From positions 1-64,000 of the forward strand of contig JAHCSU010000419.1 in assembly GCA_023522315.1 (NCBI GenBank): a stretch of DNA of 64,000 nt, in the 5' to 3' direction. A model generated the notes under the pieces. It saw only the letters and a program-made list of their open reading frames with translations, made no database searches and was not told the DNA's origin. How positions within the stretch are numbered: the first letter of the stretch is position 1; the number at the start of each line of letters is the position of its first letter. This stretch comes from Nostoc sp. CCCryo 231-06. Its GTDB lineage: Bacteria; Cyanobacteriota; Cyanobacteriia; Cyanobacteriales; Nostocaceae. This document shows, piece after piece, positions 34,015 through 43,145 of the stretch. Position numbers and translations under genes: made by a program.

Positions 34015-35415
34015 TTAAATTTTTAAAAGCTCTGCGGCTGATACTTCTTTTTCTAAAATTGAGGTGATTAATTGCTGCTTTGGTGTTGAAAACGATAAAT
34101 ATTTTATCTGTAAATTCGGATGAGTTATCAACTGTTGCAAGAGGATTTCAGTATCTTTGAGTATTCCAGCAATAGTATCAGTCTCGAATCTTCTAGAATC
34201 GTAAGAAAAAGCTATTAACAATTCTTCATTTGGATATACAACTAAATTGAGAGCGTAGTTACTTCTGTAATACAATTCTGTGTTTTCAATTCCTAAATTT
34301 ATTCCCCCTTCAGTTGCGAATTGGCTGACTGGAAAGTTTTCAATTACCACAAGACTCTCAAATAAATTTAAGTTTCGTGGTACTTCACTCCATCGATGAA
34401 TGTCTGTCAATGGAGTATATTCATGGTCACGTGCCGCAACCAGTTTAGTTTGTAAATTCTGTAGCCATGACAACAAAGGCTGCTCAATATCTATCTTGGC
34501 ATAGATTGGCAAACTGTTAACAAACACACCAGCTATTGACTCTACTCCATCCAAATCTACTGGGCGTCCAGTAACAGTGCAGCCATATAGTATGTCGTTG
34601 CGTCTGCTATAACGCCCAAGAAGAATAGCCCAAATACCGTTAATTATGGTTGCGAGGGTGAGACGATGTTGTATGGCTAAGGATTGTATTGCCTGGGTAT
34701 GTGTTAATGATAGCTGAATTCTTTCTTCATCATATCTTTGTTCTTGAGTAGACGATTGACCAACTTTTTCTATGTAGGTAAGAGGAGTGGGTGCTTTAGC
34801 ACCTTGTAATGCTTTTCGCCAAAAAATTTCAGTTTTAGATATGTCCTGCTGCTGCAACCAGTTAATATAGTCTCTATAGGGACGAGTAGGCGCTAAAAAT
34901 ATTTCTTTATTCTTGGAAAGTGCTTCATAAATTTGCACAAACTCACCCATTATTAGTGAATCAGTCCAACCATCTATAATGATAAAGTGATAGCTCCAAA
35001 TAATTTGGTAGCAGTCATCAGCAAGGCGAATTAAATTTACACGCATTAGACATGGTTGAGATAAGTCAAAACCTTGCTTGCGATCGCTAGTAAGAAAAGA
35101 TTTTAACTGACTCTCTTGTTCAACTCCCTCCAGATGACGCCAGTCATGATGATTTAAGGAGACTTTGACTTGTTTGTAAACAACTTGTAGTGGATTTTCA
35201 ATCTCTTCCCAATAAAATCCAGTACGTAAAATAGTGTGTCGATCAACTAAAAGCTGCCAAGCCTTTTCAAAGGCAGTAATATTAAGATTGTTACGCGAAG
35301 TACGGACAAACTGGAAAAAATATAGTTGTAGTTCATTCTCGTACAAGTAGTGGAAAAGAATACCCTTCTGTAAAGGTGTGAGTTCATATATATCTTCAAT
35401 ATTCTCTGCTTTCAT
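34015..35415 (-). CDS. Stand-alone NRPS condensation domain with degenerate active site
   Basis: About 466 residues comprising a single C domain of the DCL or dual E/C style (start IEDIYELTPLQKGILFHYLY). Both lobes are present (GVFVNSLPIYAKID, LNLFESLVVIENFP). The catalytic motif HHxxxDG reads HFIIIDGW. The first His is kept (His143) but the second, catalytic His is Phe144 (codons CAC TTT at 34989-34984). Condensation activity is therefore doubtful. The ATG at 35415 overlaps the end of the upstream PKS by 20 nt; a GTG at 35430 is an alternative start. A DCL-type C domain normally follows an E domain, which matches the epimerase-like end of the PKS gene just upstream. Confidence 0.88.
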   Translation of the reverse strand: MKAENIEDIYELTPLQKGILFHYLYENELQLYFFQFVRTSRNNLNITAFEKAWQLLVDRHTILRTGFYWEEIENPLQVVYKQVKVSLNHHDWRHLEGVEQESQLKSFLTSDRKQGFDLSQPCLMRVNLIRLADDCYQIIWSYHFIIIDGWTDSLIMGEFVQIYEALSKNKEIFLAPTRPYRDYINWLQQQDISKTEIFWRKALQGAKAPTPLTYIEKVGQSSTQEQRYDEERIQLSLTHTQAIQSLAIQHRLTLATIINGIWAILLGRYSRRNDILYGCTVTGRPVDLDGVESIAGVFVNSLPIYAKIDIEQPLLSWLQNLQTKLVAARDHEYTPLTDIHRWSEVPRNLNLFESLVVIENFPVSQFATEGGINLGIENTELYYRSNYALNLVVYPNEELLIAFSYDSRRFETDTIAGILKDTEILLQQLITHPNLQIKYLSFSTPKQQLITSILEKEVSAAELLKI

Positions 35416-38400
35416 CTGTATTTTGCTCACTTCTTTGGTTAATCTTTGCTAGGAATCGATCCAATTTTTCTTTGCTTAAGTTAGCTTTTGGAAAGTCGGA
35501 AGGTGTATACATCATTGTTTCAACAGATTGACAGTGAACAATGAGTGAGTTTAATTCCTCTATAAAACTATGTGCTAAATTTTCAATTGTTTCTCGCCGA
35601 TGAATTGTTTGGTTATATATCCAATTAAATTGCAATTGCTCTTTAACAACCATTGCATTAATCTCTATCAAATAAACTCTATTTGTAGCTGTACTATGGC
35701 TAATGCCTTGAGAATCTTCAGGTAAACTAAATAAAGACAAATCTGAAATCATTTGGTCATATTGACCTAAGTAGTTAAAGCTTACTTCACTTTGAAGAAA
35801 AGCTCGTACTTGTGATTGTATCTCTTGCTCGCTGCTCAAATACTTTAGTATGCCATAACCAATACCAGTGTTGGGAATGCTACGCAAATACTCTTTGATT
35901 TTGATTAATGAATCACCTTGTTCTGAAGATTCTGTTGTATCCAAATTCACTGGAAAATAATTTGTAAATGAACCAACAGTACGAGATAACTTTATATCTT
36001 TAAAGATTTTTTCTCGACCATTACCTCCAATATCCAGCCGCAGTTTTTGTTCTCCTGTCCATTTTGCAAAAGCTTGTACTAAAGAAGTAAGTAACACATC
36101 GTTAATTTGAGTGTTATATGGTTTGTGTATCTCCTCTAGTAAAGCTCTTGTTTGTTGTTTATTTAGACAGATTGAAACTATATCTGCACTTGCTACTGTA
36201 TTATCATCTGTTGAATAATCAACACGTAAGCGGCTAAACGGTTTTTGCATTTCTTGGAACCAATAGTCTTGTTCTGTTACCATCTCTGAAGATTGAGCAT
36301 ACTTCTGTAGACATTTTGCCCACTCCATATATGAGGTAGTAGTATTTGGCAAGTTTATCGCTTGGTTCTGACTAAGTTGCTGATAAGCCGTTTGCAAATC
36401 TTCTAATAGAATTCGCCAAGAGATGCTATCAACTGCAAGCTGGTGAATAATAATTAGCAGGTAGCTAGTTTGGTGTGGTAATAAGTCAAAGAAGGCAAGC
36501 CGTACAACTGGTCCTTCAAATAAGTTCAAACTTGTTTCTAGTTCCGCAGCTACAGACTCAATAGTGAGTTTTCGCTTTATTTCTGGTACTGCCGACAAAT
36601 TCACTCGTCTCATTTCAACTATATCATGAAAATTGGCATAACTTTGTTGCCATTCAGATTCTTTTTGAATAAGACGTAGACGAAAGACATCATGATTTTG
36701 AATCAAGTGCTGTAAAGCCTGCTCTAATAAATTGGGGTCGCATGTTTGCTGTATTTCCAGTAGTAAAGATTGGTTGCAATGATGTAAGTTGCGTTCATTT
36801 TGCTTAAGTAAGCAATATTGAGTCGGTGTGAGATGCAACTCTTTTATTCCTAAACTCTGTTTAGGTTGAATAGTTTGAGTGCTATATAAATCGATTGCTA
36901 ATTCAGCAATTGTCTGGTGATTAAAAAACTGGTTGGGTCTTAATTTAAGACCTTCCTTATTAGCTTTGGCAGCGATTTGAACCGCAGTTACGGAATTTGC
37001 TCCCAATTCAAAAAAGTTGTCATGGATACCTATTTTGTCAATTCCGATAATTTGTTGCCAGATATCAGCCAGTATTTGCTCTATTTCGTTTTGAGGAGCA
37101 ACATAATCATTATCTAAATTAGGGCGGGGATGTTTTGCTTTGGAGAGATTGACTGAAGATGAATTTTCCCCTGAAAGCGTTAATTGCTGTTCCAAATATT
37201 GGGTAGAATTATTCTGCTTAATTAAAGCTTGTAGATCTTGTGTTGATACAACAACTTGAGATAGCCTACTTTGTAGAACGCGATTAAAAGCCTTAACACC
37301 TTCTTGAGGTAATATTCCTTTTTTTAAACTTTCTTCACGTGCTTGCCTCATTTCGCTTGGTATTACAGTCTTAACTGCCATCCCTACTTCTTGCCAAGCA
37401 TCCCAATTTATCGACACTGTGAGTTGAGAAGATTTAGAGTGATTGCGGTGAGCATAAGCATCTAGAAATGCGTTGGCTGCACAGTAATCTACCTGCCCAA
37501 TACCACCAAATATAGAATTTATGGATGAAAAAAGCACAAATAAATCCAGATTTATACTTTTTAAAACCTCATCTAAGACTAATGTGCCTTTAACTTTTGG
37601 CGCTAATACATTGCTGACCATATTCTGCGTCTTGAGTAGGATAACGCCACCACCAGCAATACCAGCAGCATGAAGTACGCCATGAATTTGACCAAATTGT
37701 TTTAATGTTTGATCAATTACTGTCTGCATCTCTTTGAAATTGGTAACGTCGGCACTTTTTACCTCAACTTCTGCCCCCAATTCTTCAAGCGATCGCACTT
37801 TCTTTATCCTACTACTAATAGGATCTTGGCTATCATGAGTTACTAGCCATTCTTCCCACTCACATCGTTCAGGTAGCTTACCTCGTCCAATTAGTATTAA
37901 CTTGGCTTGTACTGTCTTTGCTAGATGTTCTGCCAATACCAAACCAATATCACCTAGTCCCCCAGTAATTAAGTAAACTCCACCTTTCCTTAACTTAGTT
38001 TTGTCCGCAATGCGGTCATTTAAGGGCATAGCTTCAAAGCTTTGAACCCAACGATGATATCCACGGTAGGCAACTATCTCATTAGTCTGTTGTGCTGTTA
38101 GTTCAGTTACAAGGTTATCTATGAGTTTCTCAGATAAATGGGTTTGAGCAGAATGCATTACAATATCAACATTACTGCAAATGATGTTTAGATATTCCTG
38201 GGGAATTACCTTGCACGGCCCTAATACCGTAGCCTTCTCTAGGCATAAGTTTTCATCTCCAGTTACATCATGTACATTGCTGGTTACGACCATTAACTTG
38301 AGAGAATTTGTAACATCTTGTTTGCCTAATGCTTGTGCTAGGAATAGCAAGCTATAGAAACCGAAATACTGGTAATCTTCAAAAAGCTTATGCGATGATT

Positions 38401-41400
38401 CGGTTTGTTTTACTAGCTCATTGCAAGGCAAAATATCATTTGGTGTAACGCTCCAAAAGTGGGCGATCGCATTTAATTTTAAGTCCAATGTGCTGAGTTC
38501 TTGCAGTAAAGTATCATAGTCACCACTTGTTTGTGGATTAATTGCGTAAGTGCGATCGCCTAACTTGGTAAACTGCTCTCCAATTGTCACAGTGATGACA
38601 TCATGGCTTTCTAATTCCAACTGTTTGGCAAATTGCAAACCAACTCCAATAGTATCAATAAATACCAAGCAACATAGTTTTTGCTCTGATTTTGATGGTA
38701 TATGGGGGGAGCGTTTCCAAGAAGGAACGTAAAACCAGTCGGAAATATTTGGTTTTTTGTGTAATGGTTGTTGGACTTGGGTAGCTAAGTTAGCTTCTGG
38801 ATTGGCATCAATCCAGTAACGCCGACCTTCAAAAGGATACGTCGGTAAACTCAGGCGATCGCGTTGTTCATTAATATAAAAACCAGACCAATCTACTTTT
38901 ACCCCTCCCAGCCAAAGGCGACCCAATGTATTGATTAAAAATGCTACATCTGATTGTTGTTCGTAGGAATGCCGCACAGAAGGAAGCATCACTGTTTTGT
39001 TTCTATCGTTACCTTCTACACATTGCGATGCGAAACTAATCAGTGCTTGTCCAGGGCCAATCTCTAATAAAATCGGATTATCTTTTTGCCATAACTGTTG
39101 CACACCATCTGCAAAGCGTACTGGTTGACAGAGGTGTTTCACCCAATAACTCGGATCTGTTGCTTGCTCTGCTGTAATCCAAGTTCCTGTGACGTTTGAT
39201 AAATAAGGAATTTTCGGGGGCTTGAGGCTAAATGTTTTGACTAAATCGCTAAAGGCTGGTGCGATCGCCTCCATCATGACAGAATGAAAAGCATGGGAAG
39301 TTTGCAAACGTTTCCCAACTAAATTCTGCTGGCTCAATTGTCGTTCCCATTCTTCTACAGCATCTGTGGCACCTGCTATCACACACAACGATGAGCCGTT
39401 GATTGCAGATAAAGAAATGTTCTCATTGAGTAGAGGCTGTATTTCCGACTCTGAAAGCGGAACCGCTAGCATTGCCCCTTCTGGCAACTCTTGAATCATT
39501 TGCGCTCTTTTGGCTACTAGTGTGAGCGCATCTTCTAAAGACAAAACCTCAGCTAGAGCTGCTGCTACATATTCACCGATACTGTAGCCAATCATTGCAC
39601 AAGGACGGATTCCCCAAGACATCCACAACTGAGCTAAAGCATATTCAATCACGAACAGAGCAGGCTGAGTCAGAACGGTTTGATTCAGCTTTTGAGTAGC
39701 AACATCCGTTTGTTGCCCCCCACGACCTAACATTTTTCGTAAGTCTAGCCCGTTGGATTGAGTATTTTGTTTTTGCTTAACGTCATTTTGGTTGTTTCTA
39801 TTGGGATATAAAACATCTCGCAAATCAACACCAAGTTGGGGTTTGAGGAGTTCGCAACATCTATCTATATGGGTACGAAATGTTGGCTCAGTTTGGTAAA
39901 GTTCAACAGCCATATCAATGTAATGGGTTCCCAGTCCAGAAAACATAAAGGCAACAGGGCGTTCCTGAGTTTTCTGAGTACTCGTTGTAACTCGCTTTGG
40001 CTCTTGAAGTGCATTGATAGCATCTTGAATATCTCGACAGACAACCATACGCCGATGCTCGAAAGCTCTGCGTCCAAGCTGCAATGTGTAAGCTACATCA
40101 GCAAGGTTTAAATCAGGATGCTCTTGAAAATAATTAGTTAGATTTGCTGTAGCCGTTTCCAGTGCCGAACTGGTTTTGGCGGATAACATCAATAGCTGCC
40201 AAGGACGAGAAAGACTCGAAGGTTCGACCACGGGGGCTTCTTCCAGAATCACATGGGCATTAGTTCCTCCTATTCCAAAAGAACTAACTCCTGCACGTCG
40301 AGGAATACCATTGCTTTGCCATTGGGAAAGTGTGGTATTGACGTAGAAAGGACTATTGGCAAAGTCAATTTCGGGATTAGGCTGCTCAAAGTGCAAACTT
40401 GGAGGTATTTGTTTGTGCTTGAGAGCGAGAACAGTTTTGATTAATCCAGCGACACCAGCGGCGGCATCTAAATGCCCAATATTGGTTTTGACGGAACCAA
40501 TGGCGCAAAAACCTTTCTTTTGAGTACTAGAGCGAAAGGCTTGTGTCAGGGCAGCAATTTCAATCGGATCTCCTAAAGCTGTTCCAGTACCGTGAGTTTC
40601 AACGTATGTGATCGTTTCAGGTTCTACTTCGGCGATTATTTGGGCTGTTCTGATGGCCTTTGCTTGAGTATCGATGCGGGGTGCTGTATAACTAACTTTG
40701 AATGAACCATCGTTATTGATGGCTGAACCTTTGATCACAGCATGAATCGTATCGCGATCGTTCAAAGCATCTTCTAATCGCTTCAATACTACAATACCTA
40801 CACCTTCACCGGCGACAGATCCCTTTGCGCTAGCATCAAAGGCACGGCAATGTCCGTCAGGAGACATTATTCCCCCTTCTGTGTACATATATCCAGCTTT
40901 TCTGGATGCACTGATAGCAACTCCACCAGCTAAAGCGATATCACATTCCCCATTGAGCAAACTTTGACAAGCTAGGTGGACAGCAACCAACGAAGTTGAG
41001 CAGGCAGTTTGAACTGTATAACTAGGTCCTTCTAGATGGAGTTTGTAAGAAACACGCGTGGTCAAAAAATCTTTGTCGCCTGCTATTATCAGTTGCTGAG
41101 GGTCAATAGAGTTGATGATATTTTGATTTAAGTAAACATTGAGTAAGTAGCTGCTTAAACCGGCTCCAGCATAAACACCAACGGCACCTTTATAAGTTTG
41201 TGAATCGTATCCAGCACTTTCCAGAGCTGACCAAGCACACTCTAGGAAAAGTCGGTGTTGTGGATCGGTTATTTCTGCTTCTCTGGGATTAAAGCCAAAG
41301 AAGGAAGCATCAAATAATTCTGCATTTTCTAATGTAGCCCGCGCTTTTACATAATTCGGGTCATTTAGTAGAGATGAATTGATACCTGAAGTTAACAGTT

Positions 41401-41551
41401 CTTCGTCACTGAAAAAAGATATTGATTCTCTTCCCATCTGGAGATTTCGCCAGAATTCATCAATGTTTTTAGCTCCAGCAAAACGTCCTGTTAAGCCAAT
41501 AATTGCTATTTCTGAACCATTTATTGAATTAGATGTTGTTGGAATACTCAT
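35396..41551 (-). CDS. PKS module KS-AT-KR-ACP with C-terminal epimerase-like domain
   Basis: 2051 residues. KS: Cys near 182 (QTACSTSLVAVH), THGTGTALGDP, TNIGHLDAAAG. AT: the active-site motif is GYSIG rather than GHSIG (Tyr656-Ser657), with HAFH retained and an insertion of about 30 residues upstream. KR: intact TGGLGDIG (near 1197), Ser in FSSINS and YCAAN. ACP near 1520: LGANSVTAVQ. Residues 1590-2030 form an epimerisation-type domain (LTPTQYCLL start, FNYLGQYDQM, IGYGILKYL). Its HHxxxDxxSW motif is HQLAVDSISW, so the catalytic His is Gln1704. An epimerase behind a PKS carrier has no obvious substrate. The unusual AT makes this module the best candidate in the window for a hydroxymalonyl-type extender. 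Confidence 0.93.
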   Translation of the reverse strand: MSIPTTSNSINGSEIAIIGLTGRFAGAKNIDEFWRNLQMGRESISFFSDEELLTSGINSSLLNDPNYVKARATLENAELFDASFFGFNPREAEITDPQHRLFLECAWSALESAGYDSQTYKGAVGVYAGAGLSSYLLNVYLNQNIINSIDPQQLIIAGDKDFLTTRVSYKLHLEGPSYTVQTACSTSLVAVHLACQSLLNGECDIALAGGVAISASRKAGYMYTEGGIMSPDGHCRAFDASAKGSVAGEGVGIVVLKRLEDALNDRDTIHAVIKGSAINNDGSFKVSYTAPRIDTQAKAIRTAQIIAEVEPETITYVETHGTGTALGDPIEIAALTQAFRSSTQKKGFCAIGSVKTNIGHLDAAAGVAGLIKTVLALKHKQIPPSLHFEQPNPEIDFANSPFYVNTTLSQWQSNGIPRRAGVSSFGIGGTNAHVILEEAPVVEPSSLSRPWQLLMLSAKTSSALETATANLTNYFQEHPDLNLADVAYTLQLGRRAFEHRRMVVCRDIQDAINALQEPKRVTTSTQKTQERPVAFMFSGLGTHYIDMAVELYQTEPTFRTHIDRCCELLKPQLGVDLRDVLYPNRNNQNDVKQKQNTQSNGLDLRKMLGRGGQQTDVATQKLNQTVLTQPALFVIEYALAQLWMSWGIRPCAMIGYSIGEYVAAALAEVLSLEDALTLVAKRAQMIQELPEGAMLAVPLSESEIQPLLNENISLSAINGSSLCVIAGATDAVEEWERQLSQQNLVGKRLQTSHAFHSVMMEAIAPAFSDLVKTFSLKPPKIPYLSNVTGTWITAEQATDPSYWVKHLCQPVRFADGVQQLWQKDNPILLEIGPGQALISFASQCVEGNDRNKTVMLPSVRHSYEQQSDVAFLINTLGRLWLGGVKVDWSGFYINEQRDRLSLPTYPFEGRRYWIDANPEANLATQVQQPLHKKPNISDWFYVPSWKRSPHIPSKSEQKLCCLVFIDTIGVGLQFAKQLELESHDVITVTIGEQFTKLGDRTYAINPQTSGDYDTLLQELSTLDLKLNAIAHFWSVTPNDILPCNELVKQTESSHKLFEDYQYFGFYSLLFLAQALGKQDVTNSLKLMVVTSNVHDVTGDENLCLEKATVLGPCKVIPQEYLNIICSNVDIVMHSAQTHLSEKLIDNLVTELTAQQTNEIVAYRGYHRWVQSFEAMPLNDRIADKTKLRKGGVYLITGGLGDIGLVLAEHLAKTVQAKLILIGRGKLPERCEWEEWLVTHDSQDPISSRIKKVRSLEELGAEVEVKSADVTNFKEMQTVIDQTLKQFGQIHGVLHAAGIAGGGVILLKTQNMVSNVLAPKVKGTLVLDEVLKSINLDLFVLFSSINSIFGGIGQVDYCAANAFLDAYAHRNHSKSSQLTVSINWDAWQEVGMAVKTVIPSEMRQAREESLKKGILPQEGVKAFNRVLQSRLSQVVVSTQDLQALIKQNNSTQYLEQQLTLSGENSSSVNLSKAKHPRPNLDNDYVAPQNEIEQILADIWQQIIGIDKIGIHDNFFELGANSVTAVQIAAKANKEGLKLRPNQFFNHQTIAELAIDLYSTQTIQPKQSLGIKELHLTPTQYCLLKQNERNLHHCNQSLLLEIQQTCDPNLLEQALQHLIQNHDVFRLRLIQKESEWQQSYANFHDIVEMRRVNLSAVPEIKRKLTIESVAAELETSLNLFEGPVVRLAFFDLLPHQTSYLLIIIHQLAVDSISWRILLEDLQTAYQQLSQNQAINLPNTTTSYMEWAKCLQKYAQSSEMVTEQDYWFQEMQKPFSRLRVDYSTDDNTVASADIVSICLNKQQTRALLEEIHKPYNTQINDVLLTSLVQAFAKWTGEQKLRLDIGGNGREKIFKDIKLSRTVGSFTNYFPVNLDTTESSEQGDSLIKIKEYLRSIPNTGIGYGILKYLSSEQEIQSQVRAFLQSEVSFNYLGQYDQMISDLSLFSLPEDSQGISHSTATNRVYLIEINAMVVKEQLQFNWIYNQTIHRRETIENLAHSFIEELNSLIVHCQSVETMMYTPSDFPKANLSKEKLDRFLAKINQRSEQNTDESREY

Positions 41552-41648
41552 AATGCGTGTTCAATCCTTAAAATCTTTTCAAGAGACTTACTAGTTTTAA
41601 TTATTGAAAAATCTTTAATCTAGAGCCAATGCGTTATAGAGCTAATCT

Positions 41649-41797
41649 GGGAGCAACGCGAAAAAGTGAGATCGGGGTTTTGTTCTCAATTACACCCCTA
41701 TATTCTCAACAAAACCTGGTTTTTTAGTTGCGTTCGCATCCTGAAACAAGCTATATACGTCCCAGGTTTCAGCACCTCACAAAATCGCGTTGCTCCC
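41649..41797. repeat. Palindromic repeat element (22-bp inverted arms), MITE-like
   Basis: gggagcaacgcgaaaaagtg (41649 onwards, arm to 41670) is matched by the reverse complement of 41776-41797 (ends tcgcgttgctccc). About 18 of 22 positions agree, around a 105-bp centre. It makes up half of the 300-bp gap between the PKS gene and the siderophore-binding-protein gene. There is no coding capacity. I see no clear promoter in the remainder of the gap. Confidence 0.5.
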
Positions 41798-41853
41798 CTT
41801 TTGATGAGCGGTGGCAGGATTGGCAGATGAATAGGGTGTACTTTGGCATAAAT

Positions 41854-43002
41854 TTAAGGTGTATTGACCAGGGATTTATATAAGTCATCAATTACAGCAT
41901 CAGCCGCCAGCAAGTTCAACCCATCCCATGCCCAACCATCTACAAGATGAACCTGCCTTTGTTGGACAGATCTGAGGGTTTTCCAAATGGGCTTTTGTTG
42001 TAGTTCTTCAATATCTTTTCTACGCCTGTCAAAATTTAAAACGAATAAAATATCACCATCTATTTTCTCTAGTTTTTCTTCGGAGATGTTATTAATAATG
42101 CCATCAGGTATAACAAAATTTTGTGTCGGTGGCCGTTGCAGCCCAAGATCATTAAGTATGGAAGCCGAAAATGAGTCTTTCGCATAGCTGAATATACTAT
42201 TACCATAAGCACCTACAACAGAAATTGTTTTATCTTGATAGCGATTACTCAAAGCTATTTTTAGTTCTTCAACTCGCTGATAATAATGATTCCAGGCTTG
42301 CTGCGCTTCTGCTTGTTTTCCTAGTACCTTGGCAATGGAGTTAAAACGTTCTTTCCAATTTATTCTTATGTCTTTCAACGGAAACATTACTGTAGGGGCA
42401 ATTTGAGAAAGTAGAGGGTAAAATGTTTTAGTCTCTTCAAGAGATAAGATTAAATCAGGCTTAAGTAGCAAGATCCTCTCCAGATTAGGCTCACTTCTTG
42501 TGCCTATTTGCTTGATCCTTTCTGCCTTGTTCCCCAGATAGGTTTGATAACTTAAATAGGATGTAGTTAACTCACCATCCAAAAAAGCACTACTAGCAAT
42601 GGGTTTAACGCCCAAGGCAAGCGTATGACCTAAGATAACAGGTGAAGTAGTAATGACCCTTTTGGGGTGATTGGGAACGCAGGTTTCACCCATTATGTGT
42701 TGCACGACTCGGCAAGGGGTTGAGGGTGGTTCAGAAGTTAGCATTTCGCTATGATCAATTGCCGTGCTGCTACAGCCTGAGACGATCGCGATTGTAAGTA
42801 GTGATAGCAATAGCCATTGTTTTACCCCCCTCAATCCCTTGGTAAGGGGGGAAGCCGGATCTGGCTCCCTCCCTTTTATAAGGGGAGGGCTGGGGTGGGG
42901 TCGATTATCAGGAGGGCTAAGGTGGAGTCGATCGCCGTAATTGACCAATCGTCTGAGCGATCGCTTCCACCACCTCATCCAGTTGTTGATCCACCTGTTC
43001 AT
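41854..43002 (-). CDS. Iron-siderophore ABC transporter substrate-binding lipoprotein
   Basis: 382 residues, FecB/FhuD-type periplasmic binding protein: HPKRVITTSPVILGHTLALG, GTRSEPNLERILLLKPDLIL, DGDILFVLNF and WAWDGLNLLAADAVIDDLYK. The lipoprotein signal KQWLLLSLLTIAIVSGCSS has its lipobox Cys at residue 77, unusually far in. The 60 residues before it include PHPSPPLIKGRE and ASPLTKGLRG, encoded by an interspersed repeat. I kept the ATG at 43002 because GAGG lies 7 nt upstream; an in-frame TTG at 42834 would give a normal 21-residue signal but lacks a spaced Shine-Dalgarno. It follows the TonB receptor on the same strand. No ABC permease or ATPase gene is in the window. Confidence 0.9.
   Translation of the reverse strand: MNRWINNWMRWWKRSLRRLVNYGDRLHLSPPDNRPHPSPPLIKGREPDPASPLTKGLRGVKQWLLLSLLTIAIVSGCSSTAIDHSEMLTSEPPSTPCRVVQHIMGETCVPNHPKRVITTSPVILGHTLALGVKPIASSAFLDGELTTSYLSYQTYLGNKAERIKQIGTRSEPNLERILLLKPDLILSLEETKTFYPLLSQIAPTVMFPLKDIRINWKERFNSIAKVLGKQAEAQQAWNHYYQRVEELKIALSNRYQDKTISVVGAYGNSIFSYAKDSFSASILNDLGLQRPPTQNFVIPDGIINNISEEKLEKIDGDILFVLNFDRRRKDIEELQQKPIWKTLRSVQQRQVHLVDGWAWDGLNLLAADAVIDDLYKSLVNTP
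42825..42900. repeat. Interspersed C/G-rich repeat inside the 5' end of the binding-protein gene
   Basis: The stretch combines acccccctcaatcccttggt, then aaggggggaagcc, with cctcccttttataaggggag and ggctggggtgggg. Such sequences are widespread in Nostoc-type genomes, where they yield PHPSPPLIKG-like peptides. It is read through in frame here and displaces the signal peptide from the start codon. Confidence 0.55.
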
Positions 43003-43045
43003 TCCTTAACCTCACTAAACAAATTCCCTTCGCTTTATCCCCATC
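42917..43045 (-). CDS. Small 42-codon frame with a strong Shine-Dalgarno, overlapping the binding-protein start
   Basis: On the minus strand AGGAGG lies 9 nt before the ATG at 43045. The peptide begins MGIKRREFGLVRLRNEQVDQ, then runs QLDEVVEAIAQTIGQLRR, an amphipathic Glu/Gln-rich helix, and stops just before the interspersed repeat. It overlaps the first 28 codons of the binding-protein frame in another frame. I do not recognise it. It could be the stub of a gene cut by the repeat, a leader peptide, or chance. Confidence 0.25.
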   Translation of the reverse strand, partial: DGDKAKGICLVRLRNEQVDQQLDEVVEAIAQTIGQLRRSTPP

Positions 43046-43145
43046 TCCCTTAACCTCCTAGTTGTGTGACAAAAACTTTTTGAGCTTAGAAAAAGCTATT
43101 AACAGAAATTGCTTCTTCAATAGCGATAGTTAACAGAAAAGCCAA

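Noticed and set aside
43077-43101. Weak hairpin ctttttgagcttagaaaaag downstream of the receptor gene as a rho-independent terminator.
   Set aside because: The stem is six A/T-rich pairs only; transcription probably continues into the binding-protein gene.
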